From: Vulcanimicrobiota bacterium
GTDB taxonomy: Bacteria > Vulcanimicrobiota > Vulcanimicrobiia > Vulcanimicrobiales > Vulcanimicrobiaceae
NCBI GenBank assembly: GCA_027459845.1
Contig: DAIDGS010000036.1
Location: forward strand, 1 to 35,702
Direction of reading: 5' to 3'
DNA length: 35,702 bases
Shown: piece after piece, positions 26,701-33,376 of the stretch
Layout of the letters: every line of letters begins with the position of its first letter
Position numbering within the stretch: position 1 is the first letter of the stretch
The notes under the pieces: model-generated
Told to the model about the DNA's origin: nothing
What the model saw: only the letters and a program-made list of their open reading frames with translations
Databases searched by the model: none
Translations under genes and position numbers: made by a program

Positions 26701-27242
26701 TCTCGCTGCTCCTACCCCACCTTGCCGACCAGCCGATCGGGCTCTACGTGCATTCGATGCCGCTTCCAAGCCCGACCCCGCTTCCGGGCGCGACGGCGGC
26801 CCCCGCATCCCCAAGCGACCTGCAGATCGCGGCGATGACGCTTACGCCGCTGCGGCGGACCGGGGCGGCATGGGTCGCGGTGCCCCGCGTGCGCAGCGCT
26901 CTGCCGACCGAGCGGGGTGCGATTACCGTGAGCGCGCTCGCGGTACGACCTCCTCCGCTTCGCGGGCGCACCTTGCGCCCATCATCGCAACCAAGCGCGG
27001 TGGTATTGGATACGCAGTTCGATCCATTTTGGACGACGCTCATCTTTCCGTCGTCGGGCGGTGTGTATTTCCCGCAACATGTTGTGGCCAACGCGTATCA
27101 AAATGCGTGGATAGTACCGGCCGCCATGCAAGGAACGGTGATCACATTTTATCTCAGTAACGTGCTCGCTGCATCCGGGCTGCTGGTCGCCTTGATCGCA
27201 CTAGCCGTGCTGGCGCGCGCGAGCCTGCGCCGCAATTCTTAG
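23727..27242 (+). CDS. Giant AftD-like GT-C membrane glycosyltransferase (1171 aa), copy B
   Basis: The GTG start gives RARRLSPRWLLLL, leading straight into helix 1. HFHGTMVLGWDSEPPLRP carries Asp35, the proposed catalytic acid, followed by LGQPN. WCFALCPLLFVRYYVPIVTV, NAFWLVPQ, GTIFRDGYDKLLPMAAFA and FPYWTGQMFMARP are nearly identical to the same stretches of copy A at 14375. The extracytoplasmic region has FVAHDMNSEYYGG, several Ser/Pro/Thr-rich links and a Cys module (CPHRC near residue 953), then QFDPFW, HVVANAYQNAWIVPA and a final helix. It follows a GT4 gene by four bases. It probably uses a polyprenyl-phosphate sugar outside the membrane, as AftD does; the exact sugar cannot be read. 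Duplication with copy A is clear at the protein level. Confidence 0.82.
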   Translation: MRARRLSPRWLLLLGLLPPLTFAAHFHGTMVLGWDSEPPLRPLAYLLQSLSAWKWNAYLGQPNIFQITQAPLAVVYLALSRLLGVALAEKSLLTILFVLPAFTAYYAARRIFPNDRFLPFAAGWCFALCPLLFVRYYVPIVTVQLAYALLPLAVNAWVNLMHGGARPRSLLWIAGVELAFLPCANNLAYWVVPHVTAIAFAGLLHLTRSHRPHRARAFWLGIAVLVAINAFWLVPQVLFGLVAGLTFEHEAINHAYTVGVKKDVAHDAGLSYTLRMSTSAQTGAGDRYGPYVTYARALQNGLIAAPYFLWMLLAAAALALRPRDRRVVVLGALLAFALYVMKGESAPLAFGLAWFYRIPLLGTIFRDGYDKLLPMAAFAFAMLLPVAAEAIGRLTRRPRALRWALVAIVLAMAFPYWTGQMFMARPSGPNLASMPPASAFAFGRLLDRVHSRILFAPISDNPQLLATDWHFFGPNVYGSMTDADVISMAASIMNTPGSDRIMTALHAAIDSGDVATFEQDVRAAGVGYVFVAHDMNSEYYGGETAAKVDAFLREVPGTRQVARRGPYVLWKLPGVRRVDRHLRRLPIATYDTSFTAARALVSRCGKGRFALIPLTQGSCTIALSPVAPSSQLPVTPARVRVGRNHVRISRATVTGRAVETRALPAGITVVGISGRIVGSTARYLTLVPCKRYRVDSYAVTTYAAPIDPAALVGVDGAALVPLPAMSSGLNVVKIATARSGVGAGVAIVDAVTRERVAAREHLAYPSTLLALDALPGRSYALLIGSAENFGVARSYLRNLRIAHAQLRTPFVLRAPRAGAQPCAVEPSPAAFAIAADVARVGAVVSRGALVLHPYAGRPMTSIAVPLPAGTTLAAIGGNVVGRRARDVGVPTGARVRVDTYAAVGSTRRIPIDAVTTSSNLSAVNLDRAAGTVAMRADGPDQWMRFVAPLTCPHRCRLDLRLGTLIGRVGLAAVDQTDGSTLTARLKVRSQGLSLLLPHLADQPIGLYVHSMPLPSPTPLPGATAAPASPSDLQIAAMTLTPLRRTGAAWVAVPRVRSALPTERGAITVSALAVRPPPLRGRTLRPSSQPSAVVLDTQFDPFWTTLIFPSSGGVYFPQHVVANAYQNAWIVPAAMQGTVITFYLSNVLAASGLLVALIALAVLARASLRRNS

Positions 27243-27266
27243 GGATCCTTTCGCGCGCCGGATGCC

Positions 27267-27277
27267 GGGAAGTTCCC
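27267..27277. terminator. Weak inverted repeat between convergent genes
   Basis: GGGA-AGT-TCCC followed by TTT lies in the 36-base gap between the GT-C stop and the convergent GT2 stop. The stem is only four base pairs, so terminator activity is doubtful. Confidence 0.2.
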
Positions 27278-27278
27278 T

Positions 27279-28520
27279 TTACAGTAGTACGATGCCGTAG
27301 GCGAGCGAGCCGCGGAGTCGACCGATGGCAACGCCGAGCACGTGCGCGGCATTGCCCACCACAAAGCTCCCGAAGCGCAAACGCGATACGCGCATCATGC
27401 GCGCGGCGACGATCTGCGCGAGGGTCCAGCCGACGAGCAGGAGCAGTGCCAGCGCGAGCAGCCCGCCGAGGTGTGCCGCACGGTGTGCCAGCGCCGCAGC
27501 GAGGATATCGTAGGCTGCCAATAGCACGTACGCATACACGAACAACGAGGTCGGATAGTGACCGGCAAACGACCCGCCGAGCAGCGCGTCGCCGATGAAT
27601 GCAAGCGCTCGGTCACCGTGGCGTTCGACCAGAAGGTTATCGAAGCGGTGGTGGAGTCCGGTACGGAAAATATCGGCGGCATCCTGGGCTCGAATGGGAT
27701 GCCAAACGCGAGCTGCTTCGACCGTGCTCGGGTGAAGGCCGGCGGCGCGTGCCGTCAGCAGCAAGTCGCTATCGTCGCGCGACGCGCCCGAGAAGCGCTC
27801 GCAGTTTCCACCCATCCGAATGAAGTCGGTTACGCGCATCGCAAAGCTCGCACCGACAAACTTCGCGCCGGAAGGTGTCGCTTCGAGCGGATAACGGGCC
27901 GCACGGTCGCTGTAGACGCTCGCGAAGGCGATCGATCCGGGCCGCGCGCGTACGGCTTCAAGCATTGCCGGAAGCCACTCGGGAGTTGGCACGCAGTCGG
28001 AGTCGATTACGACGCCGATCGCACCGCGGGCCTCCCAGAAGCCACGATTGCGCGCGCCGCTAACCCCCTTGTTGGCCTGGGTGATCACGCGCATCGGAAG
28101 CGTCGAACGTTCGGCGAGCCGCGCGGCAACCGCCGGTGTGGCGTCGGTCGATCCGTCGTCGACGACGACGATTTCCCCTCGACCGCAGCGCGTCCAGGCC
28201 GTCAGGTGCTCTTCAATTGCTGCGTGCAGGTCGATTAGGAGGCCGGCGCGATTGTAGACCGGGATCACGATCGTGTAGTCGAAATCGGGAACGCGATCGA
28301 CTCGGGCGAGCGAGACGGGGTATTCGCGTACGCGCGAGCTCCCGACGATCAGCGACGAGAGCAAGGCCAGCACGCCGATCCCAAAGGTGACGAAGGCGAC
28401 GATGCATGCTTCGTCGGCCAGCGCCGAGTCGGGGCCTGCGAAGAGCATGCGTAGGGCGGCCAGCACGATCAGGGCGAGCGTCAGTCCGATGGCGGCAGTG
28501 CCGAGATACTTCAGTCGCAT
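27279..28520 (-). CDS. Membrane-bound GT2 glycosyltransferase
   Basis: 413 residues from ATG 28520; TTG 28553 is an alternative that adds 11 polar residues. Two N-terminal helices (about 8-28 and 40-60) precede a GT-A domain: DYTIVIPVYNRAGLL, EIVVVDDGSTDAT, NKGVSGARNRGFWEARGAIG and VVIDSDCVPTPEW, where DSD is the metal-binding motif. GASFAMRVTDFIRMGG and RDDSDLLLTARAAG are the acceptor and catalytic-base region of processive-type GT2 enzymes. Two to three C-terminal helices follow (SLFVYAYVLLAAYDILAAAL; HLGGLLALALLLLVGWTLA). It would act at the cytosolic face of the inner membrane, possibly adding side sugars. Its stop is convergent to GT-C copy B, and it diverges from the acyl-transfer operon. 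Confidence 0.88.
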   Translation of the reverse strand: MRLKYLGTAAIGLTLALIVLAALRMLFAGPDSALADEACIVAFVTFGIGVLALLSSLIVGSSRVREYPVSLARVDRVPDFDYTIVIPVYNRAGLLIDLHAAIEEHLTAWTRCGRGEIVVVDDGSTDATPAVAARLAERSTLPMRVITQANKGVSGARNRGFWEARGAIGVVIDSDCVPTPEWLPAMLEAVRARPGSIAFASVYSDRAARYPLEATPSGAKFVGASFAMRVTDFIRMGGNCERFSGASRDDSDLLLTARAAGLHPSTVEAARVWHPIRAQDAADIFRTGLHHRFDNLLVERHGDRALAFIGDALLGGSFAGHYPTSLFVYAYVLLAAYDILAAALAHRAAHLGGLLALALLLLVGWTLAQIVAARMMRVSRLRFGSFVVGNAAHVLGVAIGRLRGSLAYGIVLL

Positions 28521-28686
28521 GCCATCGGCGTATTCACCGCTCGCGCCGGCCAAAACCTTGCTCGTGCGACGACGGTGCGGGCAGGTCGTCGGGGCGGGCT
28601 CCGATAAAGCCAGTCCGACCTCATGCAGATGACGTACTTCCGGCCGCGTTTGAACGCTGGCGCGCGCGCGGCGTGCTCGCAGATCG
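28521..28686. promoter_or_regulatory. Divergent intergenic region upstream of the acyl-transfer operon
   Basis: 166 bases separate the GT2 start from the first gene of the plus-strand operon, which runs without a break to the window edge. The operon promoter should lie here, but no confident -35/-10 boxes can be named. Confidence 0.35.
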
Positions 28687-28884
28687 ATGGACGATAGACA
28701 CGTCGACGTCCCCGGGGCAGTACCTGTCGAGCAGGTGTTGCGTAGCGACCCGCTCTACCGGCTGCTGGGTGGCGCGCGGCTGGCCACGCCGTGGGTGCTG
28801 GGGGTCGTCATCGGGCTGATCGTCGTGGTCGCGATCGTACTCGGCCCGTCCGCCGATTCGCACTTCATCTACACCGACTTCTAA
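28687..28884 (+). CDS. DUF5989-like small membrane protein
   Basis: 65 residues: a polar N-terminus (DDRHVDVPGAVPVEQVL), a short amphipathic stretch (DPLYRLLGG), one membrane helix (TPWVLGVVIGLIVVVAIVLG) and the tail SADSHFIYTDF. The single helix followed by a terminal FIYT.F closely resembles DUF5989 proteins, tiny single-helix proteins that as I recall sit beside SGNH and MBOAT genes, exactly as here. Their function is unknown; a role as a small subunit of the acyltransferase complex is inference. The N-terminus is somewhat longer and more acidic than I recall for the family. The next gene starts two bases after the stop. Confidence 0.7.
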   Translation: MDDRHVDVPGAVPVEQVLRSDPLYRLLGGARLATPWVLGVVIGLIVVVAIVLGPSADSHFIYTDF

Positions 28885-28886
28885 GC

Positions 28887-29885
28887 GTGCGCTTTCTGCG
28901 ATTTCTCGGCACGGTCGCGGTCGCGACGCTTCTGACATTGGCGGCCGCCGACGCGATCGCGCGCGCCGCCTTTCCGCACCTATTGCGTTTGGAGCGCGAC
29001 TTTTCGGCCACCTACCTGCGTCGGGTGCTGAGCGCCGATCGCAACCGCCGGCCGATCGTCGTGCTCGGCGACTCGGCGCTCTGGGGGTACGACATCCACG
29101 CCGATCAAGTCGCAGCCTCGATCCTCATGCGCAGGGGCTGGCCGATCGAGAATCTCGCGTACGAGGGTGGAAGCACCGCCAACACCTACGCGATGCTGCG
29201 CGTGCTGCTGCACGCCGGCGTACGGCCGCGCTTGCTCGTCTTTAACGTCAACCTCAAGGAGTTCAGCGCCGGCGACAGCGCGTATCGCACGCTGCATCCG
29301 ACGGTGGAGCGGCTCGTGTGGCCGCTACTGACGCCAGCCGAGCGCGCGTTGCTGGTTCCGCACGTCAAGCAGACGCTCGATGCCAAGATCGACCGCGCGC
29401 TCGGCAACGTGTGGTTTCTTTACGGTATTCGTTCCGATCTGCGCGACAAGCTCTTCGGTCACACCGACATGGCGCATGCCATCCGCGCCTGGACGAACGG
29501 ACTTTCCGGCGAGCGTGCGCGACTGGCCGTTGCAACGGCGCCGACCGCCGATCGGTACTTGGGTACCTACGATCTCGCTCCGCTCACGCGATCCAACGTC
29601 GAGGTCGTCTTCTTGCGCAAGATCGTGAGCGTCGTCGAGCGCCGGCATCTGCCCGCAATCGCGATACTGACGCCTACAAACCACACCCTGCTGCACGAGT
29701 ATATCGACAGCCCGGCCTACCAGGGCCAACTCGCCTACGTGAGTGCAATCCTGCGTCGTGCGGGTATTCGCGTGCTCGACTATGATGCGAACTTTCCGGC
29801 GCGAGACTTCATCGACAACGACCATCTGACGCCGGCTGGAAACGCCACGTTGGCCGCGATGTTGGAACGCGAGCTGCCGCGATGA
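28887..29885 (+). CDS. Membrane-anchored SGNH-hydrolase-like protein (AlgJ/DltD-like role)
   Basis: 332 residues from GTG 28887. A single N-terminal helix (RFLRFLGTVAVATLLTLAAA) would anchor it outside the inner membrane. IVVLGDSALWGYDIHADQV carries the block I GDS with Ser63. LLVFNVNLKEFS is the strand with block III-like Asn. FIDNDHLTPAGN near the C-terminus has the Asp-His pair (Asp310 or 312, His313). SGNH proteins beside an MBOAT usually accept the acyl group and pass it to a glycan (AlgJ, AlgX, PatB), though some are esterases. It lies between the DUF5989-like gene and the MBOAT gene and overlaps the latter's start in an ATGA. Confidence 0.88.
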   Translation: MRFLRFLGTVAVATLLTLAAADAIARAAFPHLLRLERDFSATYLRRVLSADRNRRPIVVLGDSALWGYDIHADQVAASILMRRGWPIENLAYEGGSTANTYAMLRVLLHAGVRPRLLVFNVNLKEFSAGDSAYRTLHPTVERLVWPLLTPAERALLVPHVKQTLDAKIDRALGNVWFLYGIRSDLRDKLFGHTDMAHAIRAWTNGLSGERARLAVATAPTADRYLGTYDLAPLTRSNVEVVFLRKIVSVVERRHLPAIAILTPTNHTLLHEYIDSPAYQGQLAYVSAILRRAGIRVLDYDANFPARDFIDNDHLTPAGNATLAAMLERELPR

Positions 29886-31093
29886 TTTTCAACACCTGGA
29901 CGTTTGGCTGCTTTGCGTTGATCGCGCTGGTTATCTATTGGGGACTGATTCCGCAACGCTATCGCCCGCACTATCTCGTCGCGGTCGGATGCATCTTCTA
30001 CGCGTGGGGAGTGCCCGCGTACCTGACCCTGATCGTCTCACTGGCCGTCATCACGTTTGTCATCGGACGCTTGATGCTCCGCGACGGGGCGTCGCCGGGG
30101 CGCCGAAAGCTACTGCTCACGATCGGCGTCGTGCTCATCACCGGCGTGCTGGTGTTCTTCAAGTACACGAAGTTCTTCGCCACCACCGTCAACCAGGTGG
30201 CGCGTCACGACATCCTGCCGATTCCGCAAATTTTGGTCCCGCTTGCGATCTCGTTTTTTACCTTCGAGTTCGTGCACGTCTTGGTGGACGTGTATCTGGG
30301 GAAGATCGTCGAGCTCGACGGCCTCGACTTTGCGACGTTTGCGATGTTTTTCCCAACGCTGGTGGCCGGTCCGATCAAGCGCTACCAGAGCTTCGCGCCG
30401 CAAGTGCGCCATATCGAGCTTCCCAGCGATCGCGAACTGGCGCTCAACCTCTATCGCATCGTGATCGGATTGGCCAAGAAGTTGATCTTGGCCGACTCGG
30501 CTACCGTATTGACCGGACCGCTGACGGCGCCGGGGGCGTTTCCATACGGGCGGCTCGACTTTTGGGTCGCGATGCTGGCATACACCGTGAAGATATACTT
30601 CGACTTCAGTGGATACTCGGACATTGCAATTGGCGTCGCCGGCCTGCTTGGGTTGCGGATTCCGGAAAACTTCGACCGGCCGTACTGGGCTACCAACGCA
30701 TCGGTCTTCTGGCGGCGCTGGCATATGTCGCTCTCGACCTGGATCCGCGACTACATCTTCATTCCGCTGGGTGGAAGCCGTCGGCCGCCGCTGATCACGC
30801 TGCTCAATCTGTTGGTCGCGATGGCGCTGGCCGGGTTGTGGCATGGGGCCGCCTGGACGTTCGTGATCTGGGGTATCTGGCAAGGTTTTGGACTCATGGT
30901 GCATCGAATCTGGTCGCAGTTCGTCGTCGTGCACGTGCGTGCGCTCGCTCGGCCGAACGTCGCCGTTCACGTACTCTCGGTAGCGTTGACGTTCGCTTTC
31001 GTCGTGGTCGGATGGGTGCTCTTCGCGGCATCGTCGTGGAACGCGGCGATGATCGCGCTCCACTCGGCGTTCATCGGAGTGGCGAGTAACTGA
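29882..31093 (+). CDS. AlgI-family MBOAT O-acyltransferase
   Basis: 403 residues, about ten helices. MIFNTWTFGCFALIALVIYW matches the AlgI N-terminus, then VGCIFYAWGVPAYLTLIV, FFKYTKFF, AISFFTFEFVHVLVDVYLGK, FPTLVAGPIKRYQ, YFDFSGYSDIAIG and ASVFWRRWHMSLSTWIRDYI, all hallmark MBOAT segments. GLWHGAAWTF holds the proposed catalytic His321; His281 is in the WRRWH motif. AlgI-type proteins pass acyl (usually acetyl) groups from a cytosolic donor to extracytoplasmic SGNH partners. It is shorter than AlgI (about 500), nearer in length to DltB-like members, and seems to lack the last helix or two. It overlaps the SGNH stop (ATGA). Confidence 0.93.
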   Translation: MIFNTWTFGCFALIALVIYWGLIPQRYRPHYLVAVGCIFYAWGVPAYLTLIVSLAVITFVIGRLMLRDGASPGRRKLLLTIGVVLITGVLVFFKYTKFFATTVNQVARHDILPIPQILVPLAISFFTFEFVHVLVDVYLGKIVELDGLDFATFAMFFPTLVAGPIKRYQSFAPQVRHIELPSDRELALNLYRIVIGLAKKLILADSATVLTGPLTAPGAFPYGRLDFWVAMLAYTVKIYFDFSGYSDIAIGVAGLLGLRIPENFDRPYWATNASVFWRRWHMSLSTWIRDYIFIPLGGSRRPPLITLLNLLVAMALAGLWHGAAWTFVIWGIWQGFGLMVHRIWSQFVVVHVRALARPNVAVHVLSVALTFAFVVVGWVLFAASSWNAAMIALHSAFIGVASN

Positions 31094-31099
31094 GGAAGG
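31091..31099 (+). promoter_or_regulatory. Strong ribosome binding site for the small secreted protein
   Basis: GAGGAAGGG, six bases before ATG 31106, begins inside the MBOAT stop codon. It is the strongest such site in the operon and suggests high expression of the following gene. Confidence 0.6.
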
Positions 31100-31105
31100 G
31101 ACATC

Positions 31106-31579
31106 ATGAAGCCAGTCGTTGCCTGTTTTGCCATCGCCGCCGCGCTGCTCGCGGCACCCGCGCTTGCCGCGCAGGTTCGCCCGCTGCAAGGGAACGTCAT
31201 CATGGCGAAGTCGACCCCCGCTGCAGCGCTCTACGTCTGGAACGCCACGCCGTACGTCACCCAGTTGGTCGGCGACAAACTGCTGGGGGATCCGGGCATG
31301 CGCGCGATCGAGGCGACCGCCTTGAAGGCGCTGGTCGCGAAGGCCAAGGGCGTGCATGCAACCGAGCTGAGCATTCACGTACTGTACGAGAAGACCGGTG
31401 CCGTGAGTCCGGTCTACGGCACGCCGACGTTCATGGGCATGGAGAAGGTCGCGACGCTGCGTGCCACGCGTAAGCGCCTGCTTGCATCGGGAGCGTCGTG
31501 GGTCGACGCCGTGGCGGCCGGTACGACGCCGCCCGGCTTGACCGTCGAGGTCACCGGCAAACTGCCGCCGCCGCAGTAG
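31106..31579 (+). CDS. Small secreted protein of unknown function within the acyl-transfer operon
   Basis: 157 residues. A typical signal peptide (KPVVACFAIAAALLAAPALA) ends at AQ, around residue 22. The mature part (VIMAKSTPAAALYVWNATPY, ELSIHVLYEKTGAVSPVYGT) looks like a compact alpha/beta domain with no cysteine and a Pro-rich end (KLPPPQ). I do not recognise a family. It has the best ribosome site in the operon and sits between the MBOAT and the NHL-SGNH array, so it may be an abundant accessory or acceptor protein; that is inference. Confidence 0.8.
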   Translation: MKPVVACFAIAAALLAAPALAAQVRPLQGNVIMAKSTPAAALYVWNATPYVTQLVGDKLLGDPGMRAIEATALKALVAKAKGVHATELSIHVLYEKTGAVSPVYGTPTFMGMEKVATLRATRKRLLASGASWVDAVAAGTTPPGLTVEVTGKLPPPQ

Positions 31580-31582
31580 CGC

Positions 31583-33376
31583 GTGCTTCGCGTCCTGCTT
31601 CTGCTCGCGGTGGTTGCCGCTGCCGTTCCGGCGGGGGCGGCGCGGGCTTCGCTGCCCGACATGCCGACCGTCACCACGCTCGCGGGCGATGGCCGACCAG
31701 GCATCGTCGACGGTCCCGGAGTGCGCGCGCGCTTCGAAGGCCCCCAGGGAATCGCCTACGATGCGCGGGGTGATCTCTACGTCGCCGACACGCCCGCCCA
31801 GCGCATTCGGCGCGTCGATCCCCGCGGGAACGTCACGACGATTGCCGGCGGCGGGCCGGCCGCGCTGTTCGGCGCCGGCGTTCCGGGCGGCTATCGCAAC
31901 GGTCCGGCGCTCCAGGCGCGCTTCGACGATCCGACCGACGTCGCGGTTGCGCCGGACGGCGCGATCTACGTCGCCGACTCGCTCAATCACTGCATTCGCG
32001 TGATCCGCAACGGAATCGTCACGACCTTCGTCGGCGCGCCCAACCGCGTGGGCGGAGTCGATGGGGCGCGTGCGGTCGCGTCGTTCACGATGCCGCGCAG
32101 CTTGGCGTTCGGCGCGCGCGGTACGCTCTACGTCGCCGATCCGCCCAACGGCGTGCGCGCGGTCGCACCGAACGGCACGGTGACGACGATCCACGATCCC
32201 AACTTTCAGGGTGCGTGGGCGGTCGCAACCTACCACTCCGCACGCGTCGATCAACTCATCGTCGCGTCCCCGATGCTCATCTCGCTCTACGACCTTCGGA
32301 GCGGAAAGAACGCCGGCGGCATGTTCACCACCAACGACGCGAAGTCGTGGCCGCGCGAGGGACGTGCTTTCGTCGGTCCGGCCGCGTCGGTCGCACCCTT
32401 GAGCGCGACCCAACTGGTCTATGCCGACGACCTGTTCTCGACGGTGCGGCTGGTGCAGTTCCGGCCGCCCGAGCCGTGGCAGTTCACGCGGGCGCTGAGC
32501 GCGCCGCCGCTGCTCAATGCCGGCGCGCGCGGCGGCGGATTCCGCGACGGTCCGGGCGGCCAAGCGCTGTACGATCAGCCGATGGGCGTCGCGGTCGCAC
32601 CGGATGGAAGCATTGCGGTGGCCGACACCGGCAATCGCCGCATTCGCCTGCTCTCGCCGTTCGACCGGCGAACCTACGAAACCGACGGGGCGCGCCTTCC
32701 GAACGCGCCCGACCCGAGGGAGTTTCGCGTCGCGATCGTCGGGAACTCCTTGATCTGGACGGGCGAACCGTGGCATCGTTCGATCGGCGGCATCGTCGAG
32801 GATCGGCTGTGCGCCCAGCGCCCGGCCGCAACGCCCTGCAACGTCAAGGTCTATCCGTTGCGCGTCAGCGGCGAGTCGTCGGCCGCCGCCGCCTCGTACA
32901 TGCAGAGCTATCTGACCGACGGCTTGGTCAATGCGGTGGTCTTTTTGGTTTCGACGCCAGGCCAACTCGATGCGACCACCGTCGATCCGGCGTTTGCCGG
33001 ATCGCTGACGCCGCTGCTGGCCGGATTGGATGCGAAGATGGCGGCCAGCCACACCGACTTATTAGCGGTGCTGATGCCCGGCGCGTACGAGATGCCCAAC
33101 GAAACGTCGTATCTCAAGCTGACGCCGACGATCGGCCCGCGCGATCCGGCGCAGGTCGCGCGCGAGTACGCGGCCGAGCTGACCGCCGTGCAGGCATCGC
33201 ATGCCCCGTATCTCGACCTCTGGCCGCTGTTCTTCGGCAACGACGATCAAGCGACGTTCCAGCCGCTCTTTCGCGTGTGGGATCATCATCTCACCGACTT
33301 CGGCAACGCGCTGGTCGGAGACGCGATCGCGCAGCGCCTCATTCCCCTGTACGCCGAGGCGCATGCCCGCCACTGA
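31583..33376 (+). CDS. Secreted NHL beta-propeller fused to SGNH domain, copy 1
   Basis: 597 residues from GTG 31583, three bases past the previous stop. A signal peptide (LRVLLLLAVVAAAVPAGAA) leads into a beta-propeller at about 28-365 with clear NHL repeats: GIAYDARGDLYVADTPAQRI, DVAVAPDGAIYVADSLNHCI, SLAFGARGTLYVADPPNGV and GVAVAPDGSIAVADTGNRRI; blades between 205 and 305 are degenerate. The SGNH domain (about 380-597) begins FRVAIVGNSLIWTG, with the usual GDS changed to GNS (Ser389). It ends VWDHHLTDFGNALVGDAI, with Asp567 and His569 as likely catalytic partners. NHL propellers bind proteins or glycans; SGNH domains beside MBOATs transfer or remove acyl groups. The fusion is unusual, and its target is unknown. 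Confidence 0.85.
   Translation: MLRVLLLLAVVAAAVPAGAARASLPDMPTVTTLAGDGRPGIVDGPGVRARFEGPQGIAYDARGDLYVADTPAQRIRRVDPRGNVTTIAGGGPAALFGAGVPGGYRNGPALQARFDDPTDVAVAPDGAIYVADSLNHCIRVIRNGIVTTFVGAPNRVGGVDGARAVASFTMPRSLAFGARGTLYVADPPNGVRAVAPNGTVTTIHDPNFQGAWAVATYHSARVDQLIVASPMLISLYDLRSGKNAGGMFTTNDAKSWPREGRAFVGPAASVAPLSATQLVYADDLFSTVRLVQFRPPEPWQFTRALSAPPLLNAGARGGGFRDGPGGQALYDQPMGVAVAPDGSIAVADTGNRRIRLLSPFDRRTYETDGARLPNAPDPREFRVAIVGNSLIWTGEPWHRSIGGIVEDRLCAQRPAATPCNVKVYPLRVSGESSAAAASYMQSYLTDGLVNAVVFLVSTPGQLDATTVDPAFAGSLTPLLAGLDAKMAASHTDLLAVLMPGAYEMPNETSYLKLTPTIGPRDPAQVAREYAAELTAVQASHAPYLDLWPLFFGNDDQATFQPLFRVWDHHLTDFGNALVGDAIAQRLIPLYAEAHARH

Noticed and set aside
30110-33052. Open frame of 980 codons on the minus strand, opposite the MBOAT and NHL genes
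   Set aside because: It is Arg/Asp/His-rich with no domain, and the plus strand has well-supported genes there. It is a GC-driven shadow.
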